From the NCBI RefSeq assembly GCF_001597725.1, contig NZ_LUTR01000015.1, forward strand, positions 1-64,000: a stretch of 64,000 bases of DNA, read 5' to 3'. The notes under the pieces are model-generated. The model did no database searches and was not told where the DNA came from. It saw only the letters and a list, made by a program, of their open reading frames with translations. A program made the position numbers and the translations under genes. This DNA comes from Neptuniibacter marinus. GTDB lineage: Bacteria; Pseudomonadota; Gammaproteobacteria; Pseudomonadales; Balneatricaceae. Position 1 is the first letter of the stretch. Each line of letters begins with the position of its first letter. Positions 35,165 through 44,444 of the stretch are shown piece by piece.

Positions 35165-35485
35165 ATGGAACGCCTACAATACGAAAACATTTTTGAGGCG
35201 ATAAATGATGATCAAGCTGATGCAGCTGACTTAGCATTCAGAGCTGACTTAATGCTTGTTATAAGGAAAATCATCAAACAGAAATCATGGAAACAAGCCG
35301 AAGCAGCCGCAGCGCTTAGCATACCGCAACCGAGAGTAAGTGATCTACTTTGCGGAAAAGTGGACAAATTTTCCTCAGACGCGCTTATCGGCTTTCTCGC
35401 TAGATTAGGGTTTCGCTTCAACCTTCAGTATCAGTCAGAACGACAAAAGCCTCTTCAAGTAAAAGTTCGGCAAGAAGCTGCTTAA
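35165..35485 (+). CDS. HigA-like XRE-family antitoxin
   Basis: This is a 106-residue DNA-binding antitoxin. A helix-turn-helix lies at about residues 42-70, with QAEAAAALSIPQPRVSDLL and a following GKVDKFSSDALIGFLARLG, the HTH_37/XRE pattern common beside Gp49-like toxins. The ATG at 35165 follows CAGGGAAAC; an in-frame TTG six codons earlier is less likely. It should bind HigB and repress the pair. The gap between the two genes (about 110 bases) is long for a toxin-antitoxin operon and is AT-rich, so the antitoxin may have its own promoter. Confidence 0.85.
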   Translation: MERLQYENIFEAINDDQADAADLAFRADLMLVIRKIIKQKSWKQAEAAAALSIPQPRVSDLLCGKVDKFSSDALIGFLARLGFRFNLQYQSERQKPLQVKVRQEAA

Positions 35486-35567
35486 ATTTAATTTCGTTTT
35501 GAAGCATAAAAAGGTAAGCCACTAACTCAATATAATATCAGCTAATTAGAAAACTAATGGAACCAGT

Positions 35568-35587
35568 TCCTCTCTGGGACACCATTT
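35568..35587 (+). repeat. attR-like direct repeat
   Basis: The right copy of the 20-base repeat ends the island. The flanking base differs on each side from the left copy, so the repeat is exactly 20 bases. Confidence 0.8.
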
Positions 35588-35630
35588 CTTCAACTTTAAG
35601 TCCGAAAACATCTACGACTACAGCAACAGA

Positions 35631-37235
35631 TTAGCGTATAAGGTTCCCCAAAGATCCATCAGGTATCTTATCTACCCCTTCTTCTAAGTAGTGTTGCAAT
35701 CGGTGGTATTTATCTTTCTCAACGCCATCAGAAACCAATCGGCTCGATAATTTTAAATAACGCTCTACCATTTTTAAGCGCTCTGCGCGCTTATCTACGC
35801 TGTCTCTCGCCGACTCAAGAAAAAGTTGAGCCAAGTTAAGCAAGGCATTGACGTTAGTCGTGTCATATTCGGTCGCTAGACCAAAGTACTTGAGGGCTTG
35901 AGGCATTTTACCTGAGAGGTAATGCTTAACACCTAAGCGATTCACTTTAACACTCATCTCAGGGTCATGTTTTTTACTGACCGCAGGTGTTACACGCTTC
36001 GTCTTCTCAGGCTCGATCAGCGGTACAGCATCACCCATTACATTGAGTAGTTCACGTTCTAAGTTTAACGGTGTGGATAGCTCCGAATTAGCTCTCTGAG
36101 CATCACGTGTGCATTTACTTGCCGCTTCAGTATCACCAAGTTGGTTATACATCTCACTTTTTAGCAATGACGCTTTTACTTTTAACAGATGATCTTCAGG
36201 AAAGGTTTTATAAGCCTGTTCAATTATGCTTTCAAACTCATTATGAAGCCCTATTTCTGCATTACCTTCTGCTGCCGAAAGCTCTATCCGCTTTACATTT
36301 GCTAGACGTAAATACGGTTCTGGGGACTTATAACAACTATGCCGACCTAATGCGATCGACTTTTTATAAGCACCTCCAGCGAGGTCGAGTTTTTTTGTTT
36401 GGGTAGCTAAACGACCCAATTCCATTTGGCGAGGGATACCCAATGGCGACCTTTGAGTGGCTTCATTTACTGTTTCACAGGCTAATTCAAGATCACCATT
36501 TTTCTCATGACTAGAAGCTAAAAGGTCGTAAGCAACAATAAATAAAGGGTATTCACTAATCAGCTCATTTAACAATCGCTGCGCTTCTTCAATATTACCT
36601 TGCGCTAGAAGCGCCTGTGCCCAACACAAGCCCGCTTCTTTATCATGGCCTTTCCAATAGAGCTTTTCTGCAATTTTGGCAGCTTCCTGCGATTTACCAA
36701 ACTGAGTTAATAAACGCGATAAAATTAACTGTGCTTCATCATATTCGGCATCATAACTAGCAAAGTTATTTTTGCAGTAATTTATAGCCGTAGGGTAATC
36801 TCCAATCTCAAGCGCATCGTCAATGGGTTTAAAAATGGTTTTACGAAACAAGATGCTATCTAATCGATGCTTAAGCTCATCGATTGAGAAAGGCTTCATA
36901 ATAAGCTCATCAGGGCGGCTATCAATTGCATGCAAAATAACTTCTTGCGACGAATCGCTGGTCATAAAAACCCAGCACGCACTTGGTTTTATATAACCAA
37001 GATAGCGGCACTCTTCAAGAATTTGAATACCGGCAACACTGTCATTTATGTTATGACCGAGCAGAATAACATCGTAGTTATTTTCGGATATTTCGGATAG
37101 GACTCGCTCATTAATAGTGATGGCTTTAAGATTCACTACTCCTAAGCTTCTTAGCATATAGAAGATTGTTGCACGCATGTTGCCACTACTTTCAATCAGC
37201 AACACTTTTTTGTCAGAATAATCTACTTTGGCCAC
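35631..37235 (-). CDS. TPR protein with a degenerate receiver domain
   Basis: This is a 534-residue protein. Residues 1-125 have a CheY-like fold, but the key residues are changed: the acidic pair near the first strand reads Glu15-Ser16 and the phosphoacceptor position is Gly60 (DVILLGHN). The Lys-Pro near residue 114 (IMKPFS) is kept. Phosphorylation in the usual way is thus unlikely. The rest is TPR repeats (clear from about residue 145 to 290, with more near 430-480). Similar receiver-TPR proteins occur in Pseudomonas and Vibrio relatives. No output domain is seen, so the protein probably acts by binding partners. It lies just outside the tRNA island and is not part of an operon. Confidence 0.85.
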   Translation of the reverse strand: MAKVDYSDKKVLLIESSGNMRATIFYMLRSLGVVNLKAITINERVLSEISENNYDVILLGHNINDSVAGIQILEECRYLGYIKPSACWVFMTSDSSQEVILHAIDSRPDELIMKPFSIDELKHRLDSILFRKTIFKPIDDALEIGDYPTAINYCKNNFASYDAEYDEAQLILSRLLTQFGKSQEAAKIAEKLYWKGHDKEAGLCWAQALLAQGNIEEAQRLLNELISEYPLFIVAYDLLASSHEKNGDLELACETVNEATQRSPLGIPRQMELGRLATQTKKLDLAGGAYKKSIALGRHSCYKSPEPYLRLANVKRIELSAAEGNAEIGLHNEFESIIEQAYKTFPEDHLLKVKASLLKSEMYNQLGDTEAASKCTRDAQRANSELSTPLNLERELLNVMGDAVPLIEPEKTKRVTPAVSKKHDPEMSVKVNRLGVKHYLSGKMPQALKYFGLATEYDTTNVNALLNLAQLFLESARDSVDKRAERLKMVERYLKLSSRLVSDGVEKDKYHRLQHYLEEGVDKIPDGSLGNLIR

Positions 37236-37313
37236 TCAACCATCCGCGATAAAGTTACATATATGTATGCAGTATAAAAGCGGAGGCCTCAAGACAAAAG
37301 CATTTACTGAAAA

Positions 37314-37373
37314 CAAAAAAAGCACCAAGCGTAGGGTGAAACACTTGGTGCCAAGACAGTTCTATGCTGTGTT
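37314..37373 (-). ncRNA. candidate FNR-regulated small RNA
   Basis: On the minus strand a -10-like TATAAGAT (37378-37385) is followed by about 60 bases ending in the hairpin GCACCAAG...CTTGGTGC (37322-37351) and a run of T. The hairpin lies upstream of, not after, the TPR gene, and the T-run is on the minus strand only, so it is best explained as the terminator of a short minus-strand transcript. An FNR-like box is at 37406-37419. No coding sequence is seen inside the predicted transcript. Confidence 0.4.
37322..37351 (-). terminator. Rho-independent terminator of the candidate small RNA
   Basis: GCACCAAG (37322-37329) pairs with CTTGGTGC (37344-37351), and the minus strand continues with seven T. 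Confidence 0.65.
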
Positions 37374-37405
37374 GACTATCTTATAGGGAGAACAACTAAA
37401 CGCGC

Positions 37406-37419
37406 ATGACCCAGATCAA
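37406..37419. promoter_or_regulatory. FNR/ANR-like box
   Basis: The minus strand reads TTGATCTGGGTCAT; the left half TTGAT matches FNR and the right half GTCAT matches ATCAA only in part. Its centre is about 40 bases from the predicted small-RNA start, as in class II FNR promoters. Confidence 0.45.
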
Positions 37420-37528
37420 GAAAAACCGCTCCCACTGAGCGTAATCTGGGAGTATTGATACAATATGATGAGTTCTTCATCTATAGGTTTCAGGTACACT
37501 ACATAAAAACATATAAAAATAGATACTT

Positions 37529-38452
37529 ATGACTACAGCATTTATCACACATGATGATTGTGGCTTACATAATATGGGGCCAGAGCATCCAGAAAGCCCT
37601 ATTCGCCTTGTCGCCATTAAGAAAGTACTGGAAAAAACAGGGCTGATGCAAGAACTTGAACAGATTCAATCCGTTCACGTCCTCCCTGAACAGATCCAAT
37701 TAGTTCATGCCCATCTCCATCAAAAGCGTTTAGAAATGAAACTTCCTGAACAAGGTGTTATCTATACCGATGAAGATACCGCCCTATGCCCAGACTCATT
37801 ACATGCAGCAAGCTTAGCAGCCGGATCAGCTATATTAGCCACAAACAGGGTAATTGCAGGCAAAGCTCAAAACGCATTCTGCGCTGTACGTCCGCCTGGG
37901 CATCATGCAGAGCATAATAACCCTATGGGGTTCTGCTTTTATAACAATGCGGCAATTGCTGCCATGCATGCCTTACAGCAGCCAGGTATAGAACGCGTGG
38001 CGATCTTTGATTTTGACGTCCATCAAGGAAACGGGACCGTTGATATATTTAAAGACAGGCCTGAAGTGCTAGTGTGCTCGACCTTTCAGCACCCTTTCTA
38101 TCCCAAACGCTATAGCGATATCCAGCGAGACAATATCATAAACTGCCCTATGGAAGCCCATAGTGATGGCATGGTGTTCCGCAAATTGGTTGAATCAAGA
38201 TGGTTACCTGCGATACAAGCACATAAGCCCGATATGATCATCATCTCTGCAGGCTTTGATGCCCATCATGAAGACCCAATGGCAGATATAAAACTAAATG
38301 AAGAGGACTATCGCTGGGTCACTCAGTTTTTGATGGATGCGGCAAAGACATATAGTAAGAATCGCATAGTGTCTATTTTAGAGGGCGGTTATAACCCAAT
38401 ATCGCTCGCCTTTAGCGTACAAGCTCATATCGAAGTTCTTTCGGGACATTAA
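37529..38452 (+). CDS. histone deacetylase-like amidohydrolase
   Basis: This is a 307-residue zinc amidohydrolase of the class II histone deacetylase / acetylpolyamine amidohydrolase superfamily. The conserved RPPGHHAEH has its paired His at 125-126, the metal ligands fall in DFDVHQGNGT (Asp161, Asp163, His165), and ISAGFDAHHEDP is near residue 245 with a later ILEGGYN. All catalytic positions look intact. In bacteria these enzymes deacetylate polyamines, acetoin-related or other small amides; the substrate cannot be told from sequence. It is monocistronic, in a terminator-flanked position convergent with oadB. Confidence 0.93.
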   Translation: MTTAFITHDDCGLHNMGPEHPESPIRLVAIKKVLEKTGLMQELEQIQSVHVLPEQIQLVHAHLHQKRLEMKLPEQGVIYTDEDTALCPDSLHAASLAAGSAILATNRVIAGKAQNAFCAVRPPGHHAEHNNPMGFCFYNNAAIAAMHALQQPGIERVAIFDFDVHQGNGTVDIFKDRPEVLVCSTFQHPFYPKRYSDIQRDNIINCPMEAHSDGMVFRKLVESRWLPAIQAHKPDMIIISAGFDAHHEDPMADIKLNEEDYRWVTQFLMDAAKTYSKNRIVSILEGGYNPISLAFSVQAHIEVLSGH

Positions 38453-38472
38453 CACCAAGATCAACAAAAAAA

Positions 38473-38490
38473 GGCTGCCAAGTGGCAGCC
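38473..38490. terminator. bidirectional terminator between the hydrolase and oadB
   Basis: GGCTGCCA (38473-38480) and TGGCAGCC (38483-38490) form a perfect stem, with A-run before and T-run after, so it serves both the plus-strand hydrolase and the minus-strand oad operon. Confidence 0.9.
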
Positions 38491-38526
38491 TTTTTAATGA
38501 CTTACTTTTATCGTCTTGAAATAAGC

Positions 38527-39828
38527 TTAACTTACAAACTTAATCATTACACCCGCAGCCACTGCAGATCCAATTACACCCGCTACGTTTGGCCCCATAG
38601 CATGCATCAGAAGGAAGTTTTGAGGGTTCGACTCAAGACCGATCTTATTTGATACACGTGCTGCCATAGGTACAGCTGATACACCAGCTGATCCAATCAG
38701 AGGATTAATAGCGTTACCACCTGCCATTTTGTTCATGATCTTAGCCATGATAACACCACAGGCAGTACCAATACCAAACGCCACAATACCCAAAGACAGA
38801 ATACCAAGCGTCTGGAAATCGAGGAACTTATCTGCAGACAATTTAGAACCAACAGATAAGCCCAAGAAGATAGTAACAATGTTAATAAGTGCATTTTGTG
38901 CAGTATCACTTAAACGATCAACAACACCACACTCTCGCATTAAATTACCAAAGCAGAACATACCCAATAATGGAGCAGCATCAGGCAGTAACAAGGCAAC
39001 AAGTACAAGTAGTAAGATTGGGAAAAGAATCTTCTCAGTCTTGCTCACATGACGTAGCTGATGCATTGCGATCTTACGTTCAGCTTCTGTAGTTAAAGCT
39101 TTCATGATAGGCGGCTGAATCAGGGGAACGAGCGCCATATAGGAGTATGCAGCTACCGCAATTGCACCAAGTAAATGAGGAGCAAGCAAGCTCGTCACAT
39201 AGATTGCTGTTGGTCCATCAGCACCGCCAATGATACCTATAGCAGCGGCTTCCTGAATGTTAAAGTCCATAACACCCAGCGTTGTTAGGCCAACAGCCCC
39301 TAATACAGTCGCAAAGATACCAAATTGCGCAGCAGCACCTAAGAACAGTGTTTTAGGGTTAGCCAACAAGGGACCAAAATCAGTCATCGCCCCTACGCCC
39401 ATAAAGATCAGCAATGGTGCGGCACCCGAAGCAATAGCAACCGTATAGAAGTTATACAACATTCCGTTGTTATAACCGCTATCTTGAGCCGCATAAACTG
39501 CAGCCGTATGCTCAGCAGCTGATGCACCATGGTAAGCATGAAGAATCTCATGAGGGTCTGTACTAGCTATATTGAGCGCACCTGCAAGCGAGTTCAACAC
39601 TTCAGGTACAGCAAAATGCACTGCGTTTTCAACTGCAGAATAAGCAAGTCCCGCTTCAGGGATATTTGCCATAATGCCGCCAAAGCCAATAGGCACTAGC
39701 AATAAAGGTTCAAAGTTCTTTCGAATGGCTAGAAACAATAGCAACAAGCCAACCAAAATCATGATGAACTGGCCGCCCGTGATATTATAAATACCTGAGG
39801 CTGTAAACAGTTGGGTTAACTTTTCCAT
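38527..39828 (-). CDS. oadB: oxaloacetate decarboxylase (Na+ pump) beta subunit
   Basis: This 433-residue inner-membrane subunit carries out decarboxylation of carboxybiotin coupled to Na+ export. About nine hydrophobic segments are seen, with the family blocks GGADGPTAI near residue 200, [19 protein letters not shown] near 295 and [17 protein letters not shown] at the end. The Asp in GGADGP corresponds to the Na+-site region of the family. It lies ten bases after oadA. With oadA and oadG it makes a Na+ gradient from oxaloacetate or a related acid, useful in marine bacteria. Confidence 0.95.
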   Translation of the reverse strand: MEKLTQLFTASGIYNITGGQFIMILVGLLLLFLAIRKNFEPLLLVPIGFGGIMANIPEAGLAYSAVENAVHFAVPEVLNSLAGALNIASTDPHEILHAYHGASAAEHTAAVYAAQDSGYNNGMLYNFYTVAIASGAAPLLIFMGVGAMTDFGPLLANPKTLFLGAAAQFGIFATVLGAVGLTTLGVMDFNIQEAAAIGIIGGADGPTAIYVTSLLAPHLLGAIAVAAYSYMALVPLIQPPIMKALTTEAERKIAMHQLRHVSKTEKILFPILLLVLVALLLPDAAPLLGMFCFGNLMRECGVVDRLSDTAQNALINIVTIFLGLSVGSKLSADKFLDFQTLGILSLGIVAFGIGTACGVIMAKIMNKMAGGNAINPLIGSAGVSAVPMAARVSNKIGLESNPQNFLLMHAMGPNVAGVIGSAVAAGVMIKFVS

Positions 39829-39838
39829 CTAGAATACC

Positions 39839-41620
39839 TTACGCCAGTGTCAGCAAAGAATCGCCAACCTGAACAGCGTCACCTTCGCTCACGTCAACAG
39901 ACACAACAGTACCTGCGCGTGCTGCACGTACTTCCGTTTCCATTTTCATCGCTTCTAGGATAACAAGTACATCACCCTCTTGAACCGCCTGTCCTGCAGA
40001 CACTTCAACCTTCCAAATGTTACCCGCTAGCGGTGCAGGAATATCTTCACCTTCGCCGGCAGGAGCAGGAGCAGCAGCTGGCGCAGCAGATGCGGGTGCT
40101 ACAGCTGAGATATCTCCGCCTTCAGCCACTTGTACAACGTAGTTCTGACCGTTAACAGTGATTGTGTAAACTTCTGATCCAGATTTCTTAGGTGCAGACA
40201 TCGCTAGTGCGTCCTCTAATGTTGGTGCAGGTTCAAATGCATCAGGATTATTACGATTCTCAAGGAATTTAAGGCCAATCTGTGGGAATAACGCATAGGT
40301 TAGAACATCGTCAATCTCGTTCTCACCAGTCGTTAGGTTGATGCCTTTTTCAGTTGCTAGATTTTTCAACTCAGCAACAAGCTTATCCATTTCTGGCTCA
40401 AGTAGATCAGCAGGACGGCAAGTTATCTCTTCGCCGCCATCTAAAACACGCGTCTGAAGTTCTACATTGTATGATGAAGGAGCTGCACCATACTCACCTT
40501 TAAGGATACCTTGAACTTCTTTAGAGATAGTTTTGTAACGCTCGCCCATAAGGACGTTAATCACCGCTTGCGTACCTACGATTTGAGACGTAGGTGTTAC
40601 CAACGGGATCCAGCCTAGATCTTCACGTACTCGTGGAATCTCTGCCAACACATCGTCAAACTTATCAGCAGCGCCTTGCTCTTTCAGCTGGCCTTCCATG
40701 TTAGTCAACATGCCACCAGGTACTTGAGCAACAAGGATACGAGAATCGGTTCCACGTAGAGAACCTTCAAATTTAGCGTATTTTTTACGCACATCACGGA
40801 AGTAAGCTGCTATCTCTTCAAGTTGTAGCAGATCAAGGCCTGTATCGCGATCTGTACCGGCTAAGGCAGCAACTACAGACTCTGTAGCCGTATGACCATA
40901 AGTCATCGACATAGAAGAGATGGCTGTATCAACACGGTCAATACCCGCTTCTACTGCCTTCAGGATTGTCATATCTGACAATCCTGATGTAGCGTGCGCA
41001 TGTAGCTGAACTTCTAGATCCGTTTGCGCCTTAAGACGGGAAACCAGATCAAATGCATCATAAGGCGTCAAGATACCTGACATATCTTTGATCGCAATAG
41101 AGTCGGCACCTTTATCTTCTAACGTTTTTGCATATTCAACCCACATATCTGTGGTATGAACAGGGCTTTTTGTGAAAGAGATTGTGCCTTGAGCATGCTT
41201 ACCAGTTGCCTTAACAGCTTTAATCGCTGTTTCAAGGTTGCGTGGATCGTTCATCGCATCAAAGATACGGAACACATCAACACCATTGGTTGCAGCACGC
41301 TCAACGAATTTGTTTACAACATCATCGGCGTAATGACGATAACCGAGCAGGTTCTGTCCACGCAGAAGCATCTGCTGTTTAGTATTTGGCATTGCCTGCT
41401 TAAGCAGACGGATACGTTCCCACGGATCTTCTCCGATAAAACGAATACATGAGTCAAATGTTGCGCCGCCCCAGCTTTCTAGGGACCAAAAGCCTACTTT
41501 ATCCAGCTTTTCCGCGATCGGCAGCATATCTTCAACTCGCATACGCGTAGCAAAAAGTGACTGATGTGCGTCACGTAAAACTACGTCGGTAATACCAAGT
41601 GGTTTCTTAGCGTCGGTCAT
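39839..41620 (-). CDS. oadA: oxaloacetate decarboxylase alpha subunit
   Basis: This 593-residue subunit carries the carboxyltransferase and biotin domains. The catalytic part starts [19 protein letters not shown]; metal ligands are in the LRDAH start and [10 protein letters not shown] near residue 207, and the active Lys is in [10 protein letters not shown] near residue 175. An Ala/Pro-rich linker (about residues 520-540) leads to the biotinyl domain with the biotin Lys559 in EAMKMET. The length equals other OadA proteins. It moves CO2 from oxaloacetate to biotin for OadB. Confidence 0.96.
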   Translation of the reverse strand: MTDAKKPLGITDVVLRDAHQSLFATRMRVEDMLPIAEKLDKVGFWSLESWGGATFDSCIRFIGEDPWERIRLLKQAMPNTKQQMLLRGQNLLGYRHYADDVVNKFVERAATNGVDVFRIFDAMNDPRNLETAIKAVKATGKHAQGTISFTKSPVHTTDMWVEYAKTLEDKGADSIAIKDMSGILTPYDAFDLVSRLKAQTDLEVQLHAHATSGLSDMTILKAVEAGIDRVDTAISSMSMTYGHTATESVVAALAGTDRDTGLDLLQLEEIAAYFRDVRKKYAKFEGSLRGTDSRILVAQVPGGMLTNMEGQLKEQGAADKFDDVLAEIPRVREDLGWIPLVTPTSQIVGTQAVINVLMGERYKTISKEVQGILKGEYGAAPSSYNVELQTRVLDGGEEITCRPADLLEPEMDKLVAELKNLATEKGINLTTGENEIDDVLTYALFPQIGLKFLENRNNPDAFEPAPTLEDALAMSAPKKSGSEVYTITVNGQNYVVQVAEGGDISAVAPASAAPAAAPAPAGEGEDIPAPLAGNIWKVEVSAGQAVQEGDVLVILEAMKMETEVRAARAGTVVSVDVSEGDAVQVGDSLLTLA

Positions 41621-41676
41621 GGGTAATGGCCTTCTGTCGATTAATGCAGATTATTCTTTATTTATCCGTTCTTTGT

Positions 41677-41913
41677 TTATGAACGGTATTTATGAACAGC
41701 AGCTGTCATTACAGCTATCAACTCATCATTACTAGCCGTAGCAGCTGTTGGTGCAGCTTTTTTTGCTTTCGGCTTAGCAGGTGTTTCTGGGAAATACTTG
41801 CTAACTACTTTTGACATTCCCGAAGTTGTGAATACCAACAAAGTTAGAAATACAAATACGAATCCCATACCAAAGGCCATTAATTCTAGGCCTTCTGATA
41901 GCAGATTTTCCAT
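41677..41913 (-). CDS. oadG: oxaloacetate decarboxylase gamma subunit
   Basis: This is a 78-residue small membrane subunit with one N-terminal membrane helix (LMAFGMGFVFVFLTLLVF), an Ala/Pro/Lys-rich linker and a short C-terminal helix (DELIAVMTAAVHKYR), as in OadG of Vibrio. I use ATG 41913, with AGGAG upstream. It is the first gene of oadGAB; oadA follows after 56 bases. Confidence 0.92.
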   Translation of the reverse strand: MENLLSEGLELMAFGMGFVFVFLTLLVFTTSGMSKVVSKYFPETPAKPKAKKAAPTAATASNDELIAVMTAAVHKYRS

Positions 41914-42136
41914 CTTATGGATGCTCCTGTACTTATCGAAACCCATTCGCTTAGTAAGCGACTTTTGATCCGTTTATAAATTATAAACGTTCACTAGCGA
42001 ATGCACTGGTTGCAAATGGACCACAATTAAACCCGAAAAGTCTATTTCTGGCAATAAATTGAGATCAAAATTCATCTAATTAACGGCATAATACCCAAAA
42101 ACATAGGCACACTGCCGCTTAAACTAAAAAACAGCC

Positions 42137-43603
42137 CTATTTTTCGGCTACACCTGGGCGGTACACTTTTACGTTACTGAAACCCCGCTCTTGCATTTGG
42201 TGGGCATGCATCTGACTCATCACACCTTTCTCACAGTATAGTAGATAATCTTTGTCTTCAGAAAAGCCATCTGCCGCGGTGGATAGAGCAAAAAAGGGTA
42301 CCAACTGAATTTCACATCCCGGAATATTCAAGGGTTTCTTTTCCTGCTCATGGGGCGCACGAATATCAACGACAACTTGATTGGCACCGACGTTGGTTAA
42401 GGCCTCAACTTCCGCATGAATATTTACGTCTTCAACAATCTCGTCGATACTGATAACCTGGCGGCGCTCCAAGGCCCTTTCTAGCACTTCGTAGTCAAAA
42501 TCTGACTCTTCCTTCTCGACGCGGTCTTTCTTAGCGCACGTCGTCGGACGATCAGAGATAACTCCGCAGTATTCAGGCATATTTTTAGCAAAATCATAAG
42601 CACCGATTTCACGCGTTATATCGATAATATCTTGCTTATCCATTGTTATCAGCGGCCTTACCACGAGCTTCTCTGTCGCAGCATCAATAATCGCCAAATT
42701 AGGTAACGTTTGACTAGAGACTTGAGCAATACTTTCGCCTGTTACTAAAGCATCTATCCCCATACGATCTGAGACCTGCTCGCTAGCCCTCATCATCATG
42801 CGCTTAAGAACAACACCCATATGTGAATGATGAACGGACTGAAGAATTTCACCTATAACTTCATCAAACGGGATGGTAATAAACTTAACCCGCGCAGAGG
42901 AGCCATATCGCTGCCATAAATACAGGGCAACTTGTTTCACACCAATCTCATGTGCATGCCCACCTAAGTTGAAGAAAAGAAAATGGGTTTTACAGCCACG
43001 TCGCATGGACATGTAGCTGGCAACAATGGAATCAAATCCACCTGAAATTAAAGACAAGGTCGCTTCTTGTGTACCGAGCGGAAAACCGCCAAGACCTTTG
43101 TAAGTATTCGTAACCACATGCAGCTTGTCGTTACGAATTTCTAAATCCACATAAAGATCAGGTTTATGCACATCCACTCCAAGGGCTTCTGAGTGCTGAT
43201 TAAGCCCACCCCCTACATAACGTTCAACATCAATAGAACGAAACTCGTGTTTGCCTGAGCGCTTCACACGTACCTTAAACGTTTTGCCCCTCAACTCATC
43301 TGCATAAATAGCATGAGCTTTTTCGTATATATCGTGAAAATCGCCCAGCGGATACTCTGTCACTTCTACAAAGCTATGAATACCCGGCGTACGTTGCATA
43401 AGATCAACAACCTGAGCAATCGTATCTGCATTGGCTCCGTCACAAACCACATCGAGCTTATCCCAATGACCACGCACTTTAATCTGCTCGTCAACACGAC
43501 GCATCATATTCTGCAGATTACTCTGTAATCGCTGAATCAAACGTTTGCGTACCGGACGGCTTTTAATAGTAATTTCTGGAAATAAACGAATAGAGAACTT
43601 CAT
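42137..43603 (-). CDS. thiI: tRNA 4-thiouridine synthase ThiI (with rhodanese domain)
   Basis: This is a 488-residue enzyme that makes 4-thiouridine at tRNA position 8 and supplies sulfur for thiamine. An N-terminal ferredoxin-like and THUMP region (about residues 1-165) binds tRNA; the PP-loop is LISGGFDSIV near residue 190. A C-terminal rhodanese domain from about residue 400 carries the persulfide Cys457 in LYCEKG. This long form is like that of E. coli. The gene stands alone. A short stem with T-run spans its stop codon and may be its terminator. Confidence 0.95.
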   Translation of the reverse strand: MKFSIRLFPEITIKSRPVRKRLIQRLQSNLQNMMRRVDEQIKVRGHWDKLDVVCDGANADTIAQVVDLMQRTPGIHSFVEVTEYPLGDFHDIYEKAHAIYADELRGKTFKVRVKRSGKHEFRSIDVERYVGGGLNQHSEALGVDVHKPDLYVDLEIRNDKLHVVTNTYKGLGGFPLGTQEATLSLISGGFDSIVASYMSMRRGCKTHFLFFNLGGHAHEIGVKQVALYLWQRYGSSARVKFITIPFDEVIGEILQSVHHSHMGVVLKRMMMRASEQVSDRMGIDALVTGESIAQVSSQTLPNLAIIDAATEKLVVRPLITMDKQDIIDITREIGAYDFAKNMPEYCGVISDRPTTCAKKDRVEKEESDFDYEVLERALERRQVISIDEIVEDVNIHAEVEALTNVGANQVVVDIRAPHEQEKKPLNIPGCEIQLVPFFALSTAADGFSEDKDYLLYCEKGVMSQMHAHQMQERGFSNVKVYRPGVAEK

Positions 43604-43683
43604 AGCGGGGAGCTCAACAATATAAAGGAATATGAATGGTTATTATAAAACGAAGGGATATACATATACAGCTTAGGTTTAGA

Positions 43684-43760
43684 TGGCGCGCCCGAGAGGA
43701 TTCGAACCTCTGACCGCCTGGTTCGTAGCCAGGTACTCTATCCAGCTGAGCTACGGGCGC
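43684..43760 (-). tRNA. tRNA-Arg (anticodon ACG), copy 1
   Basis: On the minus strand: acceptor GCGCCCG/CGGGCGC, anticodon stem CCTGG/CCAGG with loop CTACGAA (anticodon ACG), T loop TTCGAAT, encoded CCA. It is identical to the next two copies, with a 99-base repeat period. Confidence 0.96.
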
Positions 43761-43782
43761 ATATCTGAAATATTTTTTGAAG

Positions 43783-43859
43783 TGGCGCGCCCGAGAGGAT
43801 TCGAACCTCTGACCGCCTGGTTCGTAGCCAGGTACTCTATCCAGCTGAGCTACGGGCGC
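43783..43859 (-). tRNA. tRNA-Arg (anticodon ACG), copy 2
   Basis: This gene has the same sequence as copy 1, separated by an identical 22-base spacer, so it arose by recent tandem duplication. Confidence 0.96.
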
Positions 43860-43881
43860 ATATCTGAAATATTTTTTGAAG

Positions 43882-43958
43882 TGGCGCGCCCGAGAGGATT
43901 CGAACCTCTGACCGCCTGGTTCGTAGCCAGGTACTCTATCCAGCTGAGCTACGGGCGC
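43882..43958 (-). tRNA. tRNA-Arg (anticodon ACG), copy 3
   Basis: This is the third identical copy, first to be transcribed of the three; tRNA-Ser lies just upstream. Confidence 0.96.
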
Positions 43959-43967
43959 TTAATCAAA

Positions 43968-44057
43968 TGGCGGTGAGCTAGGGATTCGAACCCTAGATAA
44001 GATTTCTCCTATACGCCCTTAGCAGGGGCGCGCCTTCAGCCACTCGGCCAGCTCACC
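43968..44057 (-). tRNA. tRNA-Ser (anticodon GCT)
   Basis: This 90-base class II tRNA has a long variable arm on the minus strand, acceptor GGTGAGC/GCTCACC, anticodon loop CTGCTAA (GCT) and encoded CCA. Together with the tRNA-Arg genes and csrA it matches the csrA-serV-argV arrangement of E. coli. Confidence 0.95.
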
Positions 44058-44116
44058 AACAACGGCGCGTAATATACCTAACTGATTTTAAAAAGGAAAG
44101 AAAAGATTTAAATTTA

Positions 44117-44302
44117 TTACTGATTTCCCTCTTCTTCCTTCTCACGTTGGATACGCTGATAGATTTCTTCCCGGTGAACAGACACATCTTTAGGCGCATT
44201 TACACCTATACGAACCTGATTACCCTTCACACCAAGGACTGTAACAGTGACTTCGTCACCAACCATTAAAGTTTCGCCTACACGACGAGTAAGAATTAAC
44301 AT
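44117..44302 (-). CDS. csrA: carbon storage regulator CsrA (RsmA)
   Basis: This 61-residue RNA-binding dimer controls mRNA translation and stability by binding GGA motifs in leaders. The whole sequence is the conserved fold: [20 protein letters not shown] through [17 protein letters not shown]. Arg44 in VHREEI and Leu4 are the known RNA-contact region. The ATG follows AAAGGAG. The position between lysC/alaS and tRNA-Ser is widely conserved. Confidence 0.97.
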   Translation of the reverse strand: MLILTRRVGETLMVGDEVTVTVLGVKGNQVRIGVNAPKDVSVHREEIYQRIQREKEEEGNQ

Positions 44303-44444
44303 GCTTTAGAATCTCCTTTGTACATCCAAGGCCAGCTTGCTCAAAAAAAACAACCTACACACCGGCATTCATCCAATACCCTGCCAATACGTTGCCCATA
44401 TAATAACGCTAACCTAACTATAGACTAGCTTCTCACTATAAGTT

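Larger units (their letters stand above)
31547..35587. mobile_element. 4-kb integrase-less mini-island in tRNA-Arg(CCT)
   Basis: The 20 bases TCCTCTCTGGGACACCATTT occur at 31547-31566 (tRNA 3' end plus ATTT) and again at 35568-35587. This direct repeat of a tRNA end is the classic mark of tyrosine-recombinase integration, with the left copy restoring the tRNA. The 4-kb interval holds four genes: a nucleoid-associated-like protein, a membrane protein and a HigB/HigA-like pair. No integrase or excisionase is present, so the element is either a satellite moved in trans or a decayed island. Confidence 0.8.

Noticed and set aside
43683-43976. 97-codon open frame with three perfect repeats
   Set aside because: It is the antisense of the three tRNA-Arg genes.
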